DNA of 50,856 bases from Cytophagales bacterium (GTDB taxonomy: Bacteria; Bacteroidota; Bacteroidia; Cytophagales; Cyclobacteriaceae), in NCBI GenBank assembly GCA_003500135.1, contig DNTA01000018.1:1-50856 (forward strand), in the 5' to 3' direction. Positions within the stretch are counted from its first letter, which is position 1, and every line of letters begins with the position of its first letter. The position numbers and the translations under genes are program-made. A model generated the notes under the pieces. That model made no database searches and was not told the origin of the DNA. It worked only from the letters and a program-made list of their open reading frames with translations. Shown here one piece after another: positions 36,454-45,541 of this stretch.

Positions 36454-38109
36454 ATGAGACGGATTATAGCCATTATCTTCATCGTGGCCTTTGGGGGATT
36501 AATATCGAGTGCACAAAATCAGTCGCTTCAATATGCCAGTCAGTATTATGAAATAAAGCCCGACACCTCTTTTTTCCTCGCCAAGTCGGTCTATTTAAAG
36601 CAGAAAGACAGTCTTTCACTTGATCGGGCGAAAAGCGCTCAGATCCTCGGAATCATGCTCTATCAGCAGGGGGCATTTCACAAATCCGCTGCCTACCTGT
36701 TGGAATCGGCGGATATATATGAAAAACGAGAAGTTTTACAAGAATACGTTCATTCCCTGAATTGGCTCGGGGCAGTGAATCAGTATGGCAAGCAATTCGA
36801 ACTGGCCTGGCAATATTATGATCACGCCTTTCACATTGCCAATGAAGTTGGAGATAGCTCCCTCATTGCGGCCTGTTTGGGATGGAAAGGACATTATTAT
36901 GAAAAAATATCCATCCCTGATTCTGCTTTGGTTCTGCAAAAACGGGCGCTTCACCTTTTTGAGCTGGTCAATGACCAGAAAGGAATGGCCAGAATTTACG
37001 ACAATTTGGGAAGTGTATATGAAGATGAAGGAACTTACGATTCCGCATACTACTATTTTTCCATGTCCTCACTTCTCAATCACCGCTTGGGCAACATGAA
37101 CAGTTTTGTGGTCAATATCAACAATCTTGGTGATATCTTCAGGAAAACGGAAAAATGGAATAAAGCGCTGATTTATACTGATAGTGCGCTACGGTTGGCG
37201 GATCGCTATGAATTGGTTTACCAAAAAAGGAGCGCCTATCGCGATATGGCTAAAATTTACAGTGCTATGGGGCTGCACGAAAAAGCCAACGAGGCATTGG
37301 AAGCCGCTTATGATCTGAATGCCAGGATTTTTGAAGAAAGCAATGCGCGAAGGCTTACTCAGCTACAGGCTCTTTATGAAATGGAAAGGAAAGAAAGCCG
37401 GATACTTGCGCTTGAAAGGGAAAAAGACCAGCAGTCATTTTTAAAGATGATGTTTGTGGCCATAATCGCCCTGGTGCTTACCATCGCGATCCTGGTAGTC
37501 AGCCAGCAGCGTATGCGAATACAAAAAAACAAGCAAATCATTAAGCAGAATAAAAAGATCCACGATACCAGACAGGCCTTGACCACAGCAGAATTGAAGA
37601 ATGCCCTGCTCAATGAAGATAAGCTTAAAGCGGAGTTGGAAAATAAAGCGCTATTAGAGAAAAAACTAAGGGAAGACCTCGTGACCAAAAGTCAGGTATT
37701 AACAAGTCATACCCTTCAGCTCATTCGCAAAAATAATTTTCTTGAGAACCTGAAAGATGAACTCAGGGAAATTCAAAAAGCCGACAAAAAAGATAGAGGG
37801 CAAATAGTCAGGCGTATTGTTGCTTCCATTAACCAAAGTTTTACACAGGATGAGGACTGGAAAGAATTTCAAAAGGTATTTGAGCAAATTCATCCCGAGT
37901 TTTATACCAGGCTTCAGGCAAGGTATCCCGAATTATCTTCCAGTGACCTCCGGCTTTGCGCACTGCTGAAACTAAACCTTAACTCAACCGATATTGCCAC
38001 TATTTTGGGGATTTCTCTCGACAGTCTCAGGGTGTCGAGATACCGGTTAAGAAAAAAGTTGAAAATCGAGAACGGAGGCAGCTTAAGTGCAACCTTAATG
38101 GAAAGTTAA
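36454..38109 (+). CDS. TPR sensor with membrane segment, coiled coil and HTH
   Basis: This 551-residue protein follows the Bacteroidota TPR-HTH regulator plan. It has a signal peptide (MRRIIAIIFIVAFGGLI, ending SSAQ), tetratricopeptide repeats over residues 60-300, a membrane span at about 332-350 (FVAIIALVLTIAILVV), and a coiled coil at 355-440. A C-terminal helix-turn-helix lies at about 490-540 (SSSDLRLCALLKLNLNSTDI, then ILGISLDSLRVSRYRLRKK). The TPR part would face the periplasm and the HTH the cytosol. It lies just upstream of the phosphatase/TonB/phytase genes on the same strand and is a good candidate for their regulator, though that is an inference from position. Confidence 0.85.
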   Translation: MRRIIAIIFIVAFGGLISSAQNQSLQYASQYYEIKPDTSFFLAKSVYLKQKDSLSLDRAKSAQILGIMLYQQGAFHKSAAYLLESADIYEKREVLQEYVHSLNWLGAVNQYGKQFELAWQYYDHAFHIANEVGDSSLIAACLGWKGHYYEKISIPDSALVLQKRALHLFELVNDQKGMARIYDNLGSVYEDEGTYDSAYYYFSMSSLLNHRLGNMNSFVVNINNLGDIFRKTEKWNKALIYTDSALRLADRYELVYQKRSAYRDMAKIYSAMGLHEKANEALEAAYDLNARIFEESNARRLTQLQALYEMERKESRILALEREKDQQSFLKMMFVAIIALVLTIAILVVSQQRMRIQKNKQIIKQNKKIHDTRQALTTAELKNALLNEDKLKAELENKALLEKKLREDLVTKSQVLTSHTLQLIRKNNFLENLKDELREIQKADKKDRGQIVRRIVASINQSFTQDEDWKEFQKVFEQIHPEFYTRLQARYPELSSSDLRLCALLKLNLNSTDIATILGISLDSLRVSRYRLRKKLKIENGGSLSATLMES

Positions 38110-38227
38110 CATAGGTCAAAAATATTTAATGGGTGTTTAAGTCCCTTTAATTCAGTATGTTACAATTTGTGTTAACGAACCGTAACTGTGCCGGACATCC
38201 TTGTTGCTTTTTTGTAACCCCCTAAAA

Positions 38228-38260
38228 TTTGCACCTCTCTATTGGTCCCCTATACCTTTG
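38228..38260 (+). promoter_or_regulatory. Promoter of the phosphatase/TonB receptor locus
   Basis: A TTTG -33 element (38228-38231) and TACCTTTG -7 element (38253-38260) are separated by 21 bases, a good match to the Bacteroidota TTTG-n(17-23)-TAnnTTTG promoter. It would start transcription about 15-30 bases before the candidate start codons at 38284 and 38296. Confidence 0.65.
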
Positions 38261-38283
38261 ATTTCATAACCAAATGCAAAGAA

Positions 38284-39252
38284 ATGCAATCAAAGATGAC
38301 CCGATTTTTACTTCTCCTATTTCTTCCAATCATATTCCATACAAACGGAGTTGCACAGGATCAACCCGGTAAACAAAAGCTTGAAATATGGTAAGATGCT
38401 TATCATTTTTTTGTTATAGGTGACTGGGGTCGCAATGGTTTTTACAGGCAAAAGGATGTGGCTGTTGCCATGGACTCTATTGGCGTATATATTGAGCCTG
38501 AATGTATTATCTCAACCGGCGATAATTTCTACCCCAATGGTATAGCCAGCATAGACGACCCTTACTGGTTATCCAGCTATGAAAATATATACAACGGATA
38601 TCACCTTTTCTGCCCCTGGTACGTGGTGCTGGGTAATCACGATTATCGTGGTAATGTAGAGGCTCAAATAGCATATAGCCAAAAAAGCAGAAGATGGAAC
38701 ATGCCGGCCAGATATTTCAATATAGATATACCGGCCAATGAAAATGATTATCCCAATATTCAGCTGCTCATAATCGATACCAATCCGCTTCAGGATGATT
38801 ATTACGAAAGATCAAAATACGCAGAGACGGTAGAGGGGCAGGATACGACAAAACAAATCAATTGGATCAAAGATCAACTGAATCAGTCGGACGCTGCCTG
38901 GAAGCTGGTATTCGGGCATCATCCTATGTACACTTCCGGTAAACGAAACGAAGACACATCATATTCCCGTTGGCATTTGGAAGACATCTTCGAAAAAAAT
39001 AAGGTGGACGCCTATTTTGCCGGTCATGAGCACGACCTGCAACACCAAAAACCGGGAAATAAATACACGCATCATTTCGTTTCCGGTGCCGGATCTGAAA
39101 TCAGACCTACCGGAAAGATGGACTTCACTCGCTTCTCGCAATCCATCCAGGGTTTCATGGCGGTATCAGTAAAAACGGATCAAATGCTGGTACAGGTGAT
39201 AGATTATGAGGGGAATATGATCTACAAAACGATAATAACTAAAATCAAATAA
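38284..39252 (+). pseudogene. Secreted metallophosphoesterase (purple acid phosphatase-like), interrupted by TAA
   Basis: One frame encodes a signal peptide (ATG at 38284 or 38296; MTRFLLLLFLPIIFHTNG, cleavage near VAQ), then TAA at 38392-38394, then a calcineurin-like phosphoesterase domain to 39252. The first metal motif, FFVIGDWGRNG, lies between the stop and the first later ATG (38458). Initiation at 38458 would therefore lose it, leaving only STGDNFYPNG, LGNHDYRGN, VFGHHPMYTSG and YFAGHEHDLQ. No start codon in frame lies between the TAA and the GDWG motif. The gene heads the locus with the TonB receptor and phytase, so it probably supplied a phosphomonoesterase. A single substitution would restore it. 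Confidence 0.8.
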
Positions 39253-39280
39253 AGATTTAACGACTGTAAACACTAAATTG

Positions 39281-42088
39281 ATGAAAATGAAACAGACTTA
39301 CCTCTTACTATTTGCCTTCATATTGATGGCTTTTACCGCAGCGGGGCAGGGCGCCATTAAGGGCCGTGTACTCGATGAAAACAACCTCGGCATGCCGGGC
39401 GCCAATATCTTTATTGAATCAATTATGACCGGTACCATAACTGATGTCAATGGTGAATTCATTTTACAGGATATTCCTGAAGGAGACTACACTTTGCTCG
39501 TTTCTTTCATTGGATATGCAGATCAGAATATCGACGTATCGGTATCGAATAACAAAACCTCAGAAGTCAGGACTTCGCTTGAACCCGGAGTTATGTTGGG
39601 TGATGAAATCCTCATTTTGGGTGACCGGTTGAAAGGTCAGGCAAAAGCCCTGAACCAGCAGAAGAACAATATGAATATAACCAACATTGTAGCTTCTGAT
39701 CAGTTGGGTCGTTTTCCCGATGCCAACGTTGGGGATGCCCTCAAAAGGATACCCGGAATTACTATGCAAAACGACCAGGGTGAAGCGCGGGATATCATTG
39801 TGCGCGGTCTGGCGCCACAGCTCAACTCGGTAACCATTAACGGCGAACGAATTCCTTCGGCTGAGGGTGATAACCGGAGGGTACAAATGGACCTTATCCC
39901 TTCTGATATGATCCAGTTGATTGAAGTGAATAAAGCTTTGACACCCGATATGGATGCCGATGCAATTGGAGGTTCGGTAAACCTCGTTACCCGGTCTGCA
40001 CCGGGAGGTTCTCGTATATCAGGTACACTGGCGAGTGGGTATAATGGCTTGAGTGGCAAACCCATCTGGACAGGCGCTTTCATTTACGGTGACCGATTCT
40101 TCAATAATAAGCTCGGGGCAGTATTGAGTGTAAGCTATAATAACCACAACTTTGGATCTGACAATATCGAAGCAGAATGGGTGGAAGATGACAATCTGGG
40201 CCCCGTTATCGATGAGTATCAATTGAGAACGTACAAAGTACAGCGGGTTCGCAGAAGCTTTTCGCTCGGCCTTGATTATGAGATCAATCCTAACCATACC
40301 TTATATCTTTCCGGTATGTACAACTGGCGCGATGATTGGGAAAATAGATATGTGTTTGCAGTAACCGATCTGGGAGATGCTTTTGAAAATGGTGATATAT
40401 CGGCAATTGCGCCCAATCAATACCAGGGAATAGGTACCGTGGAACGTGAAACAAAAGCAGGTTTGGACACTGACCGTATTAAAAGCAGAAGGCTGGAAGA
40501 CCAGCGTATGGCCAACATTTCATTGCGTGGGGAACACCTTTTAGGTGATCGATTCAAACTGAACTGGTCCGGGACCTATAGCAGGGCTTCGGAAGACCGC
40601 CCGAATGAGAGATATATGCAATATGCTTTGGAATACGATGAAGATGATGTAACTGGAGTGCCTGTTTATATTGACTTACGGGATACACGAAATCCTTTCG
40701 CCACAAGCACACAGGAAAACCAGTACCAGTTACTTGAACTGGATGAGTTGACAGAGGAAACACAGGAAACGTGGGAAGAGGATCGCAATATCAAAATTGA
40801 TCTCCAGTATACCTTGGGTTCAATAGGTATACTGAAAGGAGGCTTTACGTATCGTGATAAAACCAAAAAACGCGATAACAATTTCTTTGAATACAGCCCA
40901 ATGGATGGAAACGATATCGAATTATTAGGTAGCATACCTGTAACCAATGAATCGCGAAGTGATTTCCTGGTTGGTGAGCGATATCAGGCAGGTAACTTCG
41001 CTTCAGCCGATTATATTGGTAGCTTTGATCTTACAGATGGTACCATGTGGGAACAGGAAGATTTGCCTTCGGAATATGCCGCTGACAACTATACGGCCAA
41101 CGAAACTGTAACAGCCGGGTATTTAATGACGGATCTGCAATTGTCGAATAAGCTTTCTACAATAGTAGGGATAAGGCTTGAAAATACCGCACTAGATTAT
41201 ACAGGTTTTGCCCTGGATGAAGAAAACGAGGATATTCTAGGTACTGTGGAAGGTGAAAATAACTACACCAATATTTTACCGGGTATACACTTAAAGTATG
41301 ATTTCACACCGAATAGTGTCCTGAGATTTGCCTGGACCAACACCTTGGCGAGGCCTAACTATTTTGATCTCGTGCCTTACCAGGCCTACAATCCGGATGA
41401 TGAAGAGCTGGTTGAAGGTAATCCCGATCTCAAGCCCCTACGTTCTATGAACTTTGATATTATGTATGAAAACTATTTCAAATCCATTGGTTTGGTATCG
41501 GCCGGTGCTTTTTACAAGGATATCAAGGATTTCATCTACGAAAGAACCTTCAATAACTTTGAGCATCCTACTTTTGGAACGGTAGATTATACATCATTCA
41601 GGAATGGGGAAAGCGCTTCGGTTTACGGATTTGAGGCCGCTTTCCAACGACAACTCGATTTTCTGCCGGGTTTCTGGAAAGGGTTCGGACTGTACCTGAA
41701 CTACACTCATACCCAAACATCTACAGAAGGTATCGAAGGTCGTGAAGGCGAAGATATCGCACTTCCGGGATCAGCTGAGAATATGTTTAATGCATCATTG
41801 TCATATGAAACCGATAAATTGGTATTGCGCGTATCGGTTAACCACACAAGCGATTACATTGATGAGTTGGGAGGCGAAGCATTCGAAGATCGTTTTTACG
41901 ATCAACAAACATTCCTGGATTTCAACGGATCATATGCCTTTACAAAAAACTGGCGTTTCTTTGTCGAAGCCAACAACCTGACCAATCAGCCTTTGCGCTA
42001 TTATCAGGGCGTTGAATCGCAAACTATGCAAGCAGAATTCTACAGCTTCCGATTGAATGCCGGGTTTAAATTTGACTTTTTTCAATAG
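39281..42088 (+). CDS. TonB-dependent outer-membrane receptor
   Basis: This 935-residue receptor starts at ATG 39281 (a TTG one codon upstream is also in frame) with a signal peptide ending at TAAGQ. A carboxypeptidase-like domain follows (IKGRVLDENNLGMPGANIFI, then GTITDVNGEFILQDIPEGDY). The plug domain is FPDANVGDALKRIPGI, then VRGLAPQLNSVTINGERIPS. The 22-strand barrel ends in a C-terminal aromatic strand (NAGFKFDFFQ). The plug/barrel style resembles the TonB receptors that import iron complexes or oligomers. It sits 28 bases after the phosphatase frame and upstream of phytase, which suggests uptake of an organophosphate such as phytate or its metal complex. That is inferred from context. 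Confidence 0.93.
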   Translation: MKMKQTYLLLFAFILMAFTAAGQGAIKGRVLDENNLGMPGANIFIESIMTGTITDVNGEFILQDIPEGDYTLLVSFIGYADQNIDVSVSNNKTSEVRTSLEPGVMLGDEILILGDRLKGQAKALNQQKNNMNITNIVASDQLGRFPDANVGDALKRIPGITMQNDQGEARDIIVRGLAPQLNSVTINGERIPSAEGDNRRVQMDLIPSDMIQLIEVNKALTPDMDADAIGGSVNLVTRSAPGGSRISGTLASGYNGLSGKPIWTGAFIYGDRFFNNKLGAVLSVSYNNHNFGSDNIEAEWVEDDNLGPVIDEYQLRTYKVQRVRRSFSLGLDYEINPNHTLYLSGMYNWRDDWENRYVFAVTDLGDAFENGDISAIAPNQYQGIGTVERETKAGLDTDRIKSRRLEDQRMANISLRGEHLLGDRFKLNWSGTYSRASEDRPNERYMQYALEYDEDDVTGVPVYIDLRDTRNPFATSTQENQYQLLELDELTEETQETWEEDRNIKIDLQYTLGSIGILKGGFTYRDKTKKRDNNFFEYSPMDGNDIELLGSIPVTNESRSDFLVGERYQAGNFASADYIGSFDLTDGTMWEQEDLPSEYAADNYTANETVTAGYLMTDLQLSNKLSTIVGIRLENTALDYTGFALDEENEDILGTVEGENNYTNILPGIHLKYDFTPNSVLRFAWTNTLARPNYFDLVPYQAYNPDDEELVEGNPDLKPLRSMNFDIMYENYFKSIGLVSAGAFYKDIKDFIYERTFNNFEHPTFGTVDYTSFRNGESASVYGFEAAFQRQLDFLPGFWKGFGLYLNYTHTQTSTEGIEGREGEDIALPGSAENMFNASLSYETDKLVLRVSVNHTSDYIDELGGEAFEDRFYDQQTFLDFNGSYAFTKNWRFFVEANNLTNQPLRYYQGVESQTMQAEFYSFRLNAGFKFDFFQ

Positions 42089-42118
42089 GCTTGAAAATTT
42101 TATAGGTAGATTGAATTT

Positions 42119-42149
42119 GACGAGAGGTCGTAAAGGCCTCTTGTCTTTT
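42119..42149 (+). terminator. Hairpin between receptor and phytase genes
   Basis: GACGAGAGG (42119-42127) pairs with CCTCTTGTC (42137-42145), 9 bp with one G-T pair, followed by TTTT. It lies inside the apparent operon, 30 bases after the receptor stop, so it could be a partial terminator or an mRNA stabiliser that lowers phytase expression. Confidence 0.65.
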
Positions 42150-42167
42150 ATTTAATAAAGAACAGTT

Positions 42168-43340
42168 ATGAACTTTAAATACATCAAATACATTTTTGTT
42201 TTGGGTCTTGCTTTTTGGGGATGCAATACTTCCAGAGAAACAAATACTGCCAATGACAAGGCCGAGAATACCAGAAATAAGGAAGCCAGGGAAGATTCAA
42301 TAAAACTCGCACAGGCATTTCAGGCACAGTCGGAAGTTCAGTTTGAAGTGTTTGCCGATCATGAAACCGATCCGGTTGCGGCACATGAGGGTGAAGATGC
42401 CGCAGATGACCCGGCATTTTGGTATAACAGCATCAATCCTGATAGCAGCCTTGTTTTTGGTACACACAAAAAAGGGGGTATTTATGCCTATACTTTAAGC
42501 GGAAGCGAATACAGCTTCAATGAAGTAGGTATGGTCAATAACATCGATATCCGGCAGTCTGTGGTTTTGGGCGATACTACTATTGATTTACTGGGTGGAA
42601 GCAACCGAAGCGATAATTCATTGGTGCTGTATACCATCGACCAAAATGGTCAACTAAAACCGCTGATGGATAATTTTGTGATCGACACTACCGAAATGGA
42701 TGAGGTATACGGTTTTTGCCTTTATAAGGACAGCAACCAAAATGCACATGCCATTATCAATAGTAAAAATGGAGTGATCAGGCAATACGCCCTATCGGTG
42801 GAGGATAATTTACCGGTTTTGAATTTGGCTGCCGAATGGTCTACTAATTCACAACCGGAAGGAATGGTTGCGGATGACCAATCGGGAATTTTGTTTATCG
42901 GTGAAGAAGAAAAAGGCATTTGGAAGCTGGACATCAATAGCCCTCAGAATCAACCTGAGATTTTGACCGAGAGCCAAAAAGAAAACAATGCCATGATAGA
43001 ATACGACATCGAAGGATTGGCAATTTATAAAGGAGAGGCCAAACACTATTTGATTGCCTCTATCCAGGGTAGTTTTTCATATGCAGTATTCGATCTTGAA
43101 GCTCAGCACCATTATCTCGGTAGTTTTAAAATCACAGATGGAAAAGTGGATGGTGTAGAGGAAACTGATGGATTGGAGATCTATGGCGGAGAATTGCCGG
43201 CGCCATTTAACAAGGGGCTTTTAATGGTCCAGGATGGTTTTAATGAGAAAGCCGGTGAACCGGAAAGCCAGAATTTCAAATTGGTAGATTTGCAAAAAGT
43301 TTTGGAGCTTGAAATTTTTAAAGAAGAGGCGATCCAGTAA
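42168..43340 (+). CDS. Beta-propeller phytase lipoprotein
   Basis: The 390-residue product is a lipoprotein (lipobox near LAFWGC, Cys at about residue 19) with a six-bladed beta-propeller phytase domain. Signatures include ADHETDPVAAHEGEDAADDP with the DDPAFW motif, FGTHKKGGIYAYTLSG, LLGGSNRSDNSL, YGFCLYKD, QPEGMVADD, GLLMVQDGF and a string of acidic residues that would bind calcium. Such enzymes release phosphate from phytate at neutral pH. Membrane tethering next to a TonB receptor fits capture of released phosphate or lower inositol phosphates. Confidence 0.92.
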   Translation: MNFKYIKYIFVLGLAFWGCNTSRETNTANDKAENTRNKEAREDSIKLAQAFQAQSEVQFEVFADHETDPVAAHEGEDAADDPAFWYNSINPDSSLVFGTHKKGGIYAYTLSGSEYSFNEVGMVNNIDIRQSVVLGDTTIDLLGGSNRSDNSLVLYTIDQNGQLKPLMDNFVIDTTEMDEVYGFCLYKDSNQNAHAIINSKNGVIRQYALSVEDNLPVLNLAAEWSTNSQPEGMVADDQSGILFIGEEEKGIWKLDINSPQNQPEILTESQKENNAMIEYDIEGLAIYKGEAKHYLIASIQGSFSYAVFDLEAQHHYLGSFKITDGKVDGVEETDGLEIYGGELPAPFNKGLLMVQDGFNEKAGEPESQNFKLVDLQKVLELEIFKEEAIQ

Positions 43341-43358
43341 GCCGTAAAATAAGACAAT

Positions 43359-43392
43359 AAAAAACCGGACTCCTTAAGGTTCGGTTTTTTTT
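43359..43392 (+). terminator. Rho-independent terminator after phytase
   Basis: AAAAAACCG (43359-43367) pairs with CGGTTTTTT (43382-43390), with an interrupted inner stem, followed by more T. It closes the phosphatase/receptor/phytase transcript. Confidence 0.8.
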
Positions 43393-43548
43393 ATTCTTTC
43401 TCGAAAAACCCAGGGATTTTGCACCCATTACTGGGGCTTGTTTTTTACACCGATAGTCACAAAATAATCCTAAATAGTGTATTCCAGCCCCATTCTTCTT
43501 ATGGCCTGTTTTTTCTTAAACTATAAGGGTACGACTGAAAATACAACT

Positions 43549-44478
43549 ATGGCAAAAAGAAATAAACTGAAGCTTTGGTGGAAGATAATCAAAAAAACAG
43601 GAGCAAAGTTCATCGAAGAAAATCCATTCCAATACAGTGCTGCCATTGCCTACTTCACTATCATTTCGCTTCCGGGTATTGCAATGCTTACCGTGCTTAT
43701 TGCAGGTTCATTTTATGAAGATCAGGAGGTGCGTACACAATTAATCAACCAGGTGAACCTTCTTGTGGGCAAAAGCAGTGCCGAACAGGTTGAAGTAATG
43801 ATGGAACAGGACATGTATTCAACCGATTCATTGTTTATGAAAATTTTTGGTATTGCCACACTGGTTTTTAGCGCCAAAACGGTTTTTATCTCTCTCCAGA
43901 ACAGTATGAATTCCATTTGGAAAATCAAGCCCAAACCCAAAAGGGAAATTGTAAAATTCCTGCTGGACCGCCTGCTTTCATTGGCCATGATCATATCGAT
44001 CGGTTTTTTGATGCTGGTTTCGCTTACTGCCGATACCCTGATTGCCGTATTTCAGAAATTTATCTCCGACTATCTGGCCGATTATTCCTACTATCTTATT
44101 TGGGCCATCAACGTTGCTCTTTCATTGGCAATGGTAACGCCCATTTTTGCTGCGCTCTTTAAAGTATTGCCCGATGCACATATTCGCTGGGGAAATGTTT
44201 GGGTTGGCGCCATTGTCACAACCTTGCTTTTTACGGCCGGTAAGTTTCTGATCAGCTTTTATCTGAGTACCGGTAATGTAGGAAGTGCCTATGGAGCTGC
44301 CAGTTCATTAGTTGCTCTCCTGGCATGGGTTTACTTTAGTGTTCTGCTTGTAATATTCGGCGTTCAGTTTACCTATGTATATACCCAGCAAATGGGTCAT
44401 GAAATTAAACCGACCAAAGGTGCGGTGGCGATTTCTATTGAGGAAAAAGAGCGGGAAGATGAGGTGGTTAACAAGTGA
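43549..44478 (+). CDS. YihY/UPF0761 family inner-membrane protein
   Basis: I start this at ATG 43549 (MAKRNKLKLWWK, about 309 residues), because the reading frame upstream to a GTG at 43477 would put a stray hydrophobic stretch before the typical cytosolic N-terminus. About six membrane helices follow. Family motifs include FQYSAAIAYFTIISLPG, SLQNSMNSIWKIKPK, LGFLDRLL-like KFLLDRLLSLAMI, IRWGNVWVGAIVTTLLF and VALLAWVYFSVLLVIFG. The function of the family (once linked to BrkB/RNase BN) is unknown. A charged C-terminal tail faces the cytosol. Confidence 0.9.
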   Translation: MAKRNKLKLWWKIIKKTGAKFIEENPFQYSAAIAYFTIISLPGIAMLTVLIAGSFYEDQEVRTQLINQVNLLVGKSSAEQVEVMMEQDMYSTDSLFMKIFGIATLVFSAKTVFISLQNSMNSIWKIKPKPKREIVKFLLDRLLSLAMIISIGFLMLVSLTADTLIAVFQKFISDYLADYSYYLIWAINVALSLAMVTPIFAALFKVLPDAHIRWGNVWVGAIVTTLLFTAGKFLISFYLSTGNVGSAYGAASSLVALLAWVYFSVLLVIFGVQFTYVYTQQMGHEIKPTKGAVAISIEEKEREDEVVNK

Positions 44479-44566
44479 GCAATGTAAAGTTTAACAAAAC
44501 TTTGGAGGGATATGGTTTACATTGCGATCAAAGAAGGCTAACTTGCAGGAAATCAATAAATATCAA

Positions 44567-45067
44567 ATGAAAATATCTAAACATACCGTTCCATCGGTAA
44601 CATTTAACCTCACTGTAGACGGTCAGTTGATAGACCAGGCGAATAAAGAAAAACCACTTGCATTTATATCAGGTGTTGGGATGATGATCCCGGGATTTGA
44701 GGAAAAGCTTGAAGGGCTTAAAGAAGGGGATACCTTCGAATTTGAAATTGCCCCTGAAAAGGCTTACGGGGCTTATGAAGAAGAAGCAATTGTAGATTTA
44801 CCCAAGAATGTATTTGAAGTAGAAGGTAAAATAAATACAGATATTGTTAAGGAAGGGGCAGTATTGCCCATGCAGGACCACCAGGGCAACCAACTGGAAG
44901 GGCTTGTGCTGAAGATTGCCGACGACACTATAAAAATGGACTTCAACCATATGCTGGCCGGAAAAACACTTCATTTTACCGGTGAAGTAGTAAATGTGAG
45001 AGAGGCTGAAAAAAGCGAACTCGAAAACGGACATGTTCATGGACCGGATGCCCACCAACACGGATAA
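44567..45067 (+). CDS. slyD: SlyD-like FKBP-type peptidyl-prolyl isomerase
   Basis: The start at ATG 44567 gives 166 residues beginning MKISKHTVPSVTFNLTVDG; an in-frame TTG at 44522 would add a polar extension without family support. An FKBP half (PLAFISGVGMMIPGFEEKLE, KAYGAYEEEAIVDLP) is split by an insert-in-flap chaperone domain (VKEGAVLPMQDHQGNQLEGL), as in SlyD, and closes with LAGKTLHFTGEVVNVREAE. The C-terminal tail is His-rich (HVHGPDAHQHG), which may bind nickel or other metals, though it lacks the cysteines of E. coli SlyD. It catalyses proline isomerisation and chaperone folding in the cytosol. Confidence 0.92.
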   Translation: MKISKHTVPSVTFNLTVDGQLIDQANKEKPLAFISGVGMMIPGFEEKLEGLKEGDTFEFEIAPEKAYGAYEEEAIVDLPKNVFEVEGKINTDIVKEGAVLPMQDHQGNQLEGLVLKIADDTIKMDFNHMLAGKTLHFTGEVVNVREAEKSELENGHVHGPDAHQHG

Positions 45068-45094
45068 AATACTTTTCTTTTTATAGAAAATCAT

Positions 45095-45127
45095 AAAAAG
45101 GCCGAAATAAACATTTCGGCCTTTTTT
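45095..45127 (+). terminator. Strong terminator after slyD
   Basis: AAAAAGGCCGAAA (45095-45107) pairs with TTTCGGCCTTTTT (45114-45126), a 13-bp stem with a 6-base loop and a T run. The group II intron starts three bases after it. Confidence 0.92.
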
Positions 45128-45541
45128 GTGGTGCGCCCGGCATGTGCGATATCTATAGGGTGCAAGTCCCGAACACACTTGGCAGTAGGAAGTGTTAGCC
45201 AAAGACAAGGGTGTCCATTGCGAGGTGGAATCTGAAGGAAGTCGGAGGCAAAATCCTGGCCTGACGAACAGAAACTGCATACAAGGCCAAAGTGAACCGG
45301 ATAAGGTTGCCATACAAACCAAAGTCCGATACTGCCCGGAGTTCGCATGGTAGATGCAGCAGGTATATGGGATGAAAGTTATCGTTCTTACCCGGGGAGG
45401 TCTCATGGACGTGTGGAAGCGGAGTAAGAAGCACGGAGTAAAGCTAGCCATGAGAAGTCAGCCGAGGCCATAGTACCCAATGACGACTACCTTGGGGAAG
45501 GGCTGAACTTTAAGGAGTGAGTAGTAAATGAAAGTTACCGA

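Noticed and set aside
44798..45451. Long minus-strand frames opposite slyD and the intron 5' part
   Set aside because: They run antisense to slyD and to structured intron RNA, show no domain, and have Cys/Tyr-rich composition typical of shadow frames.
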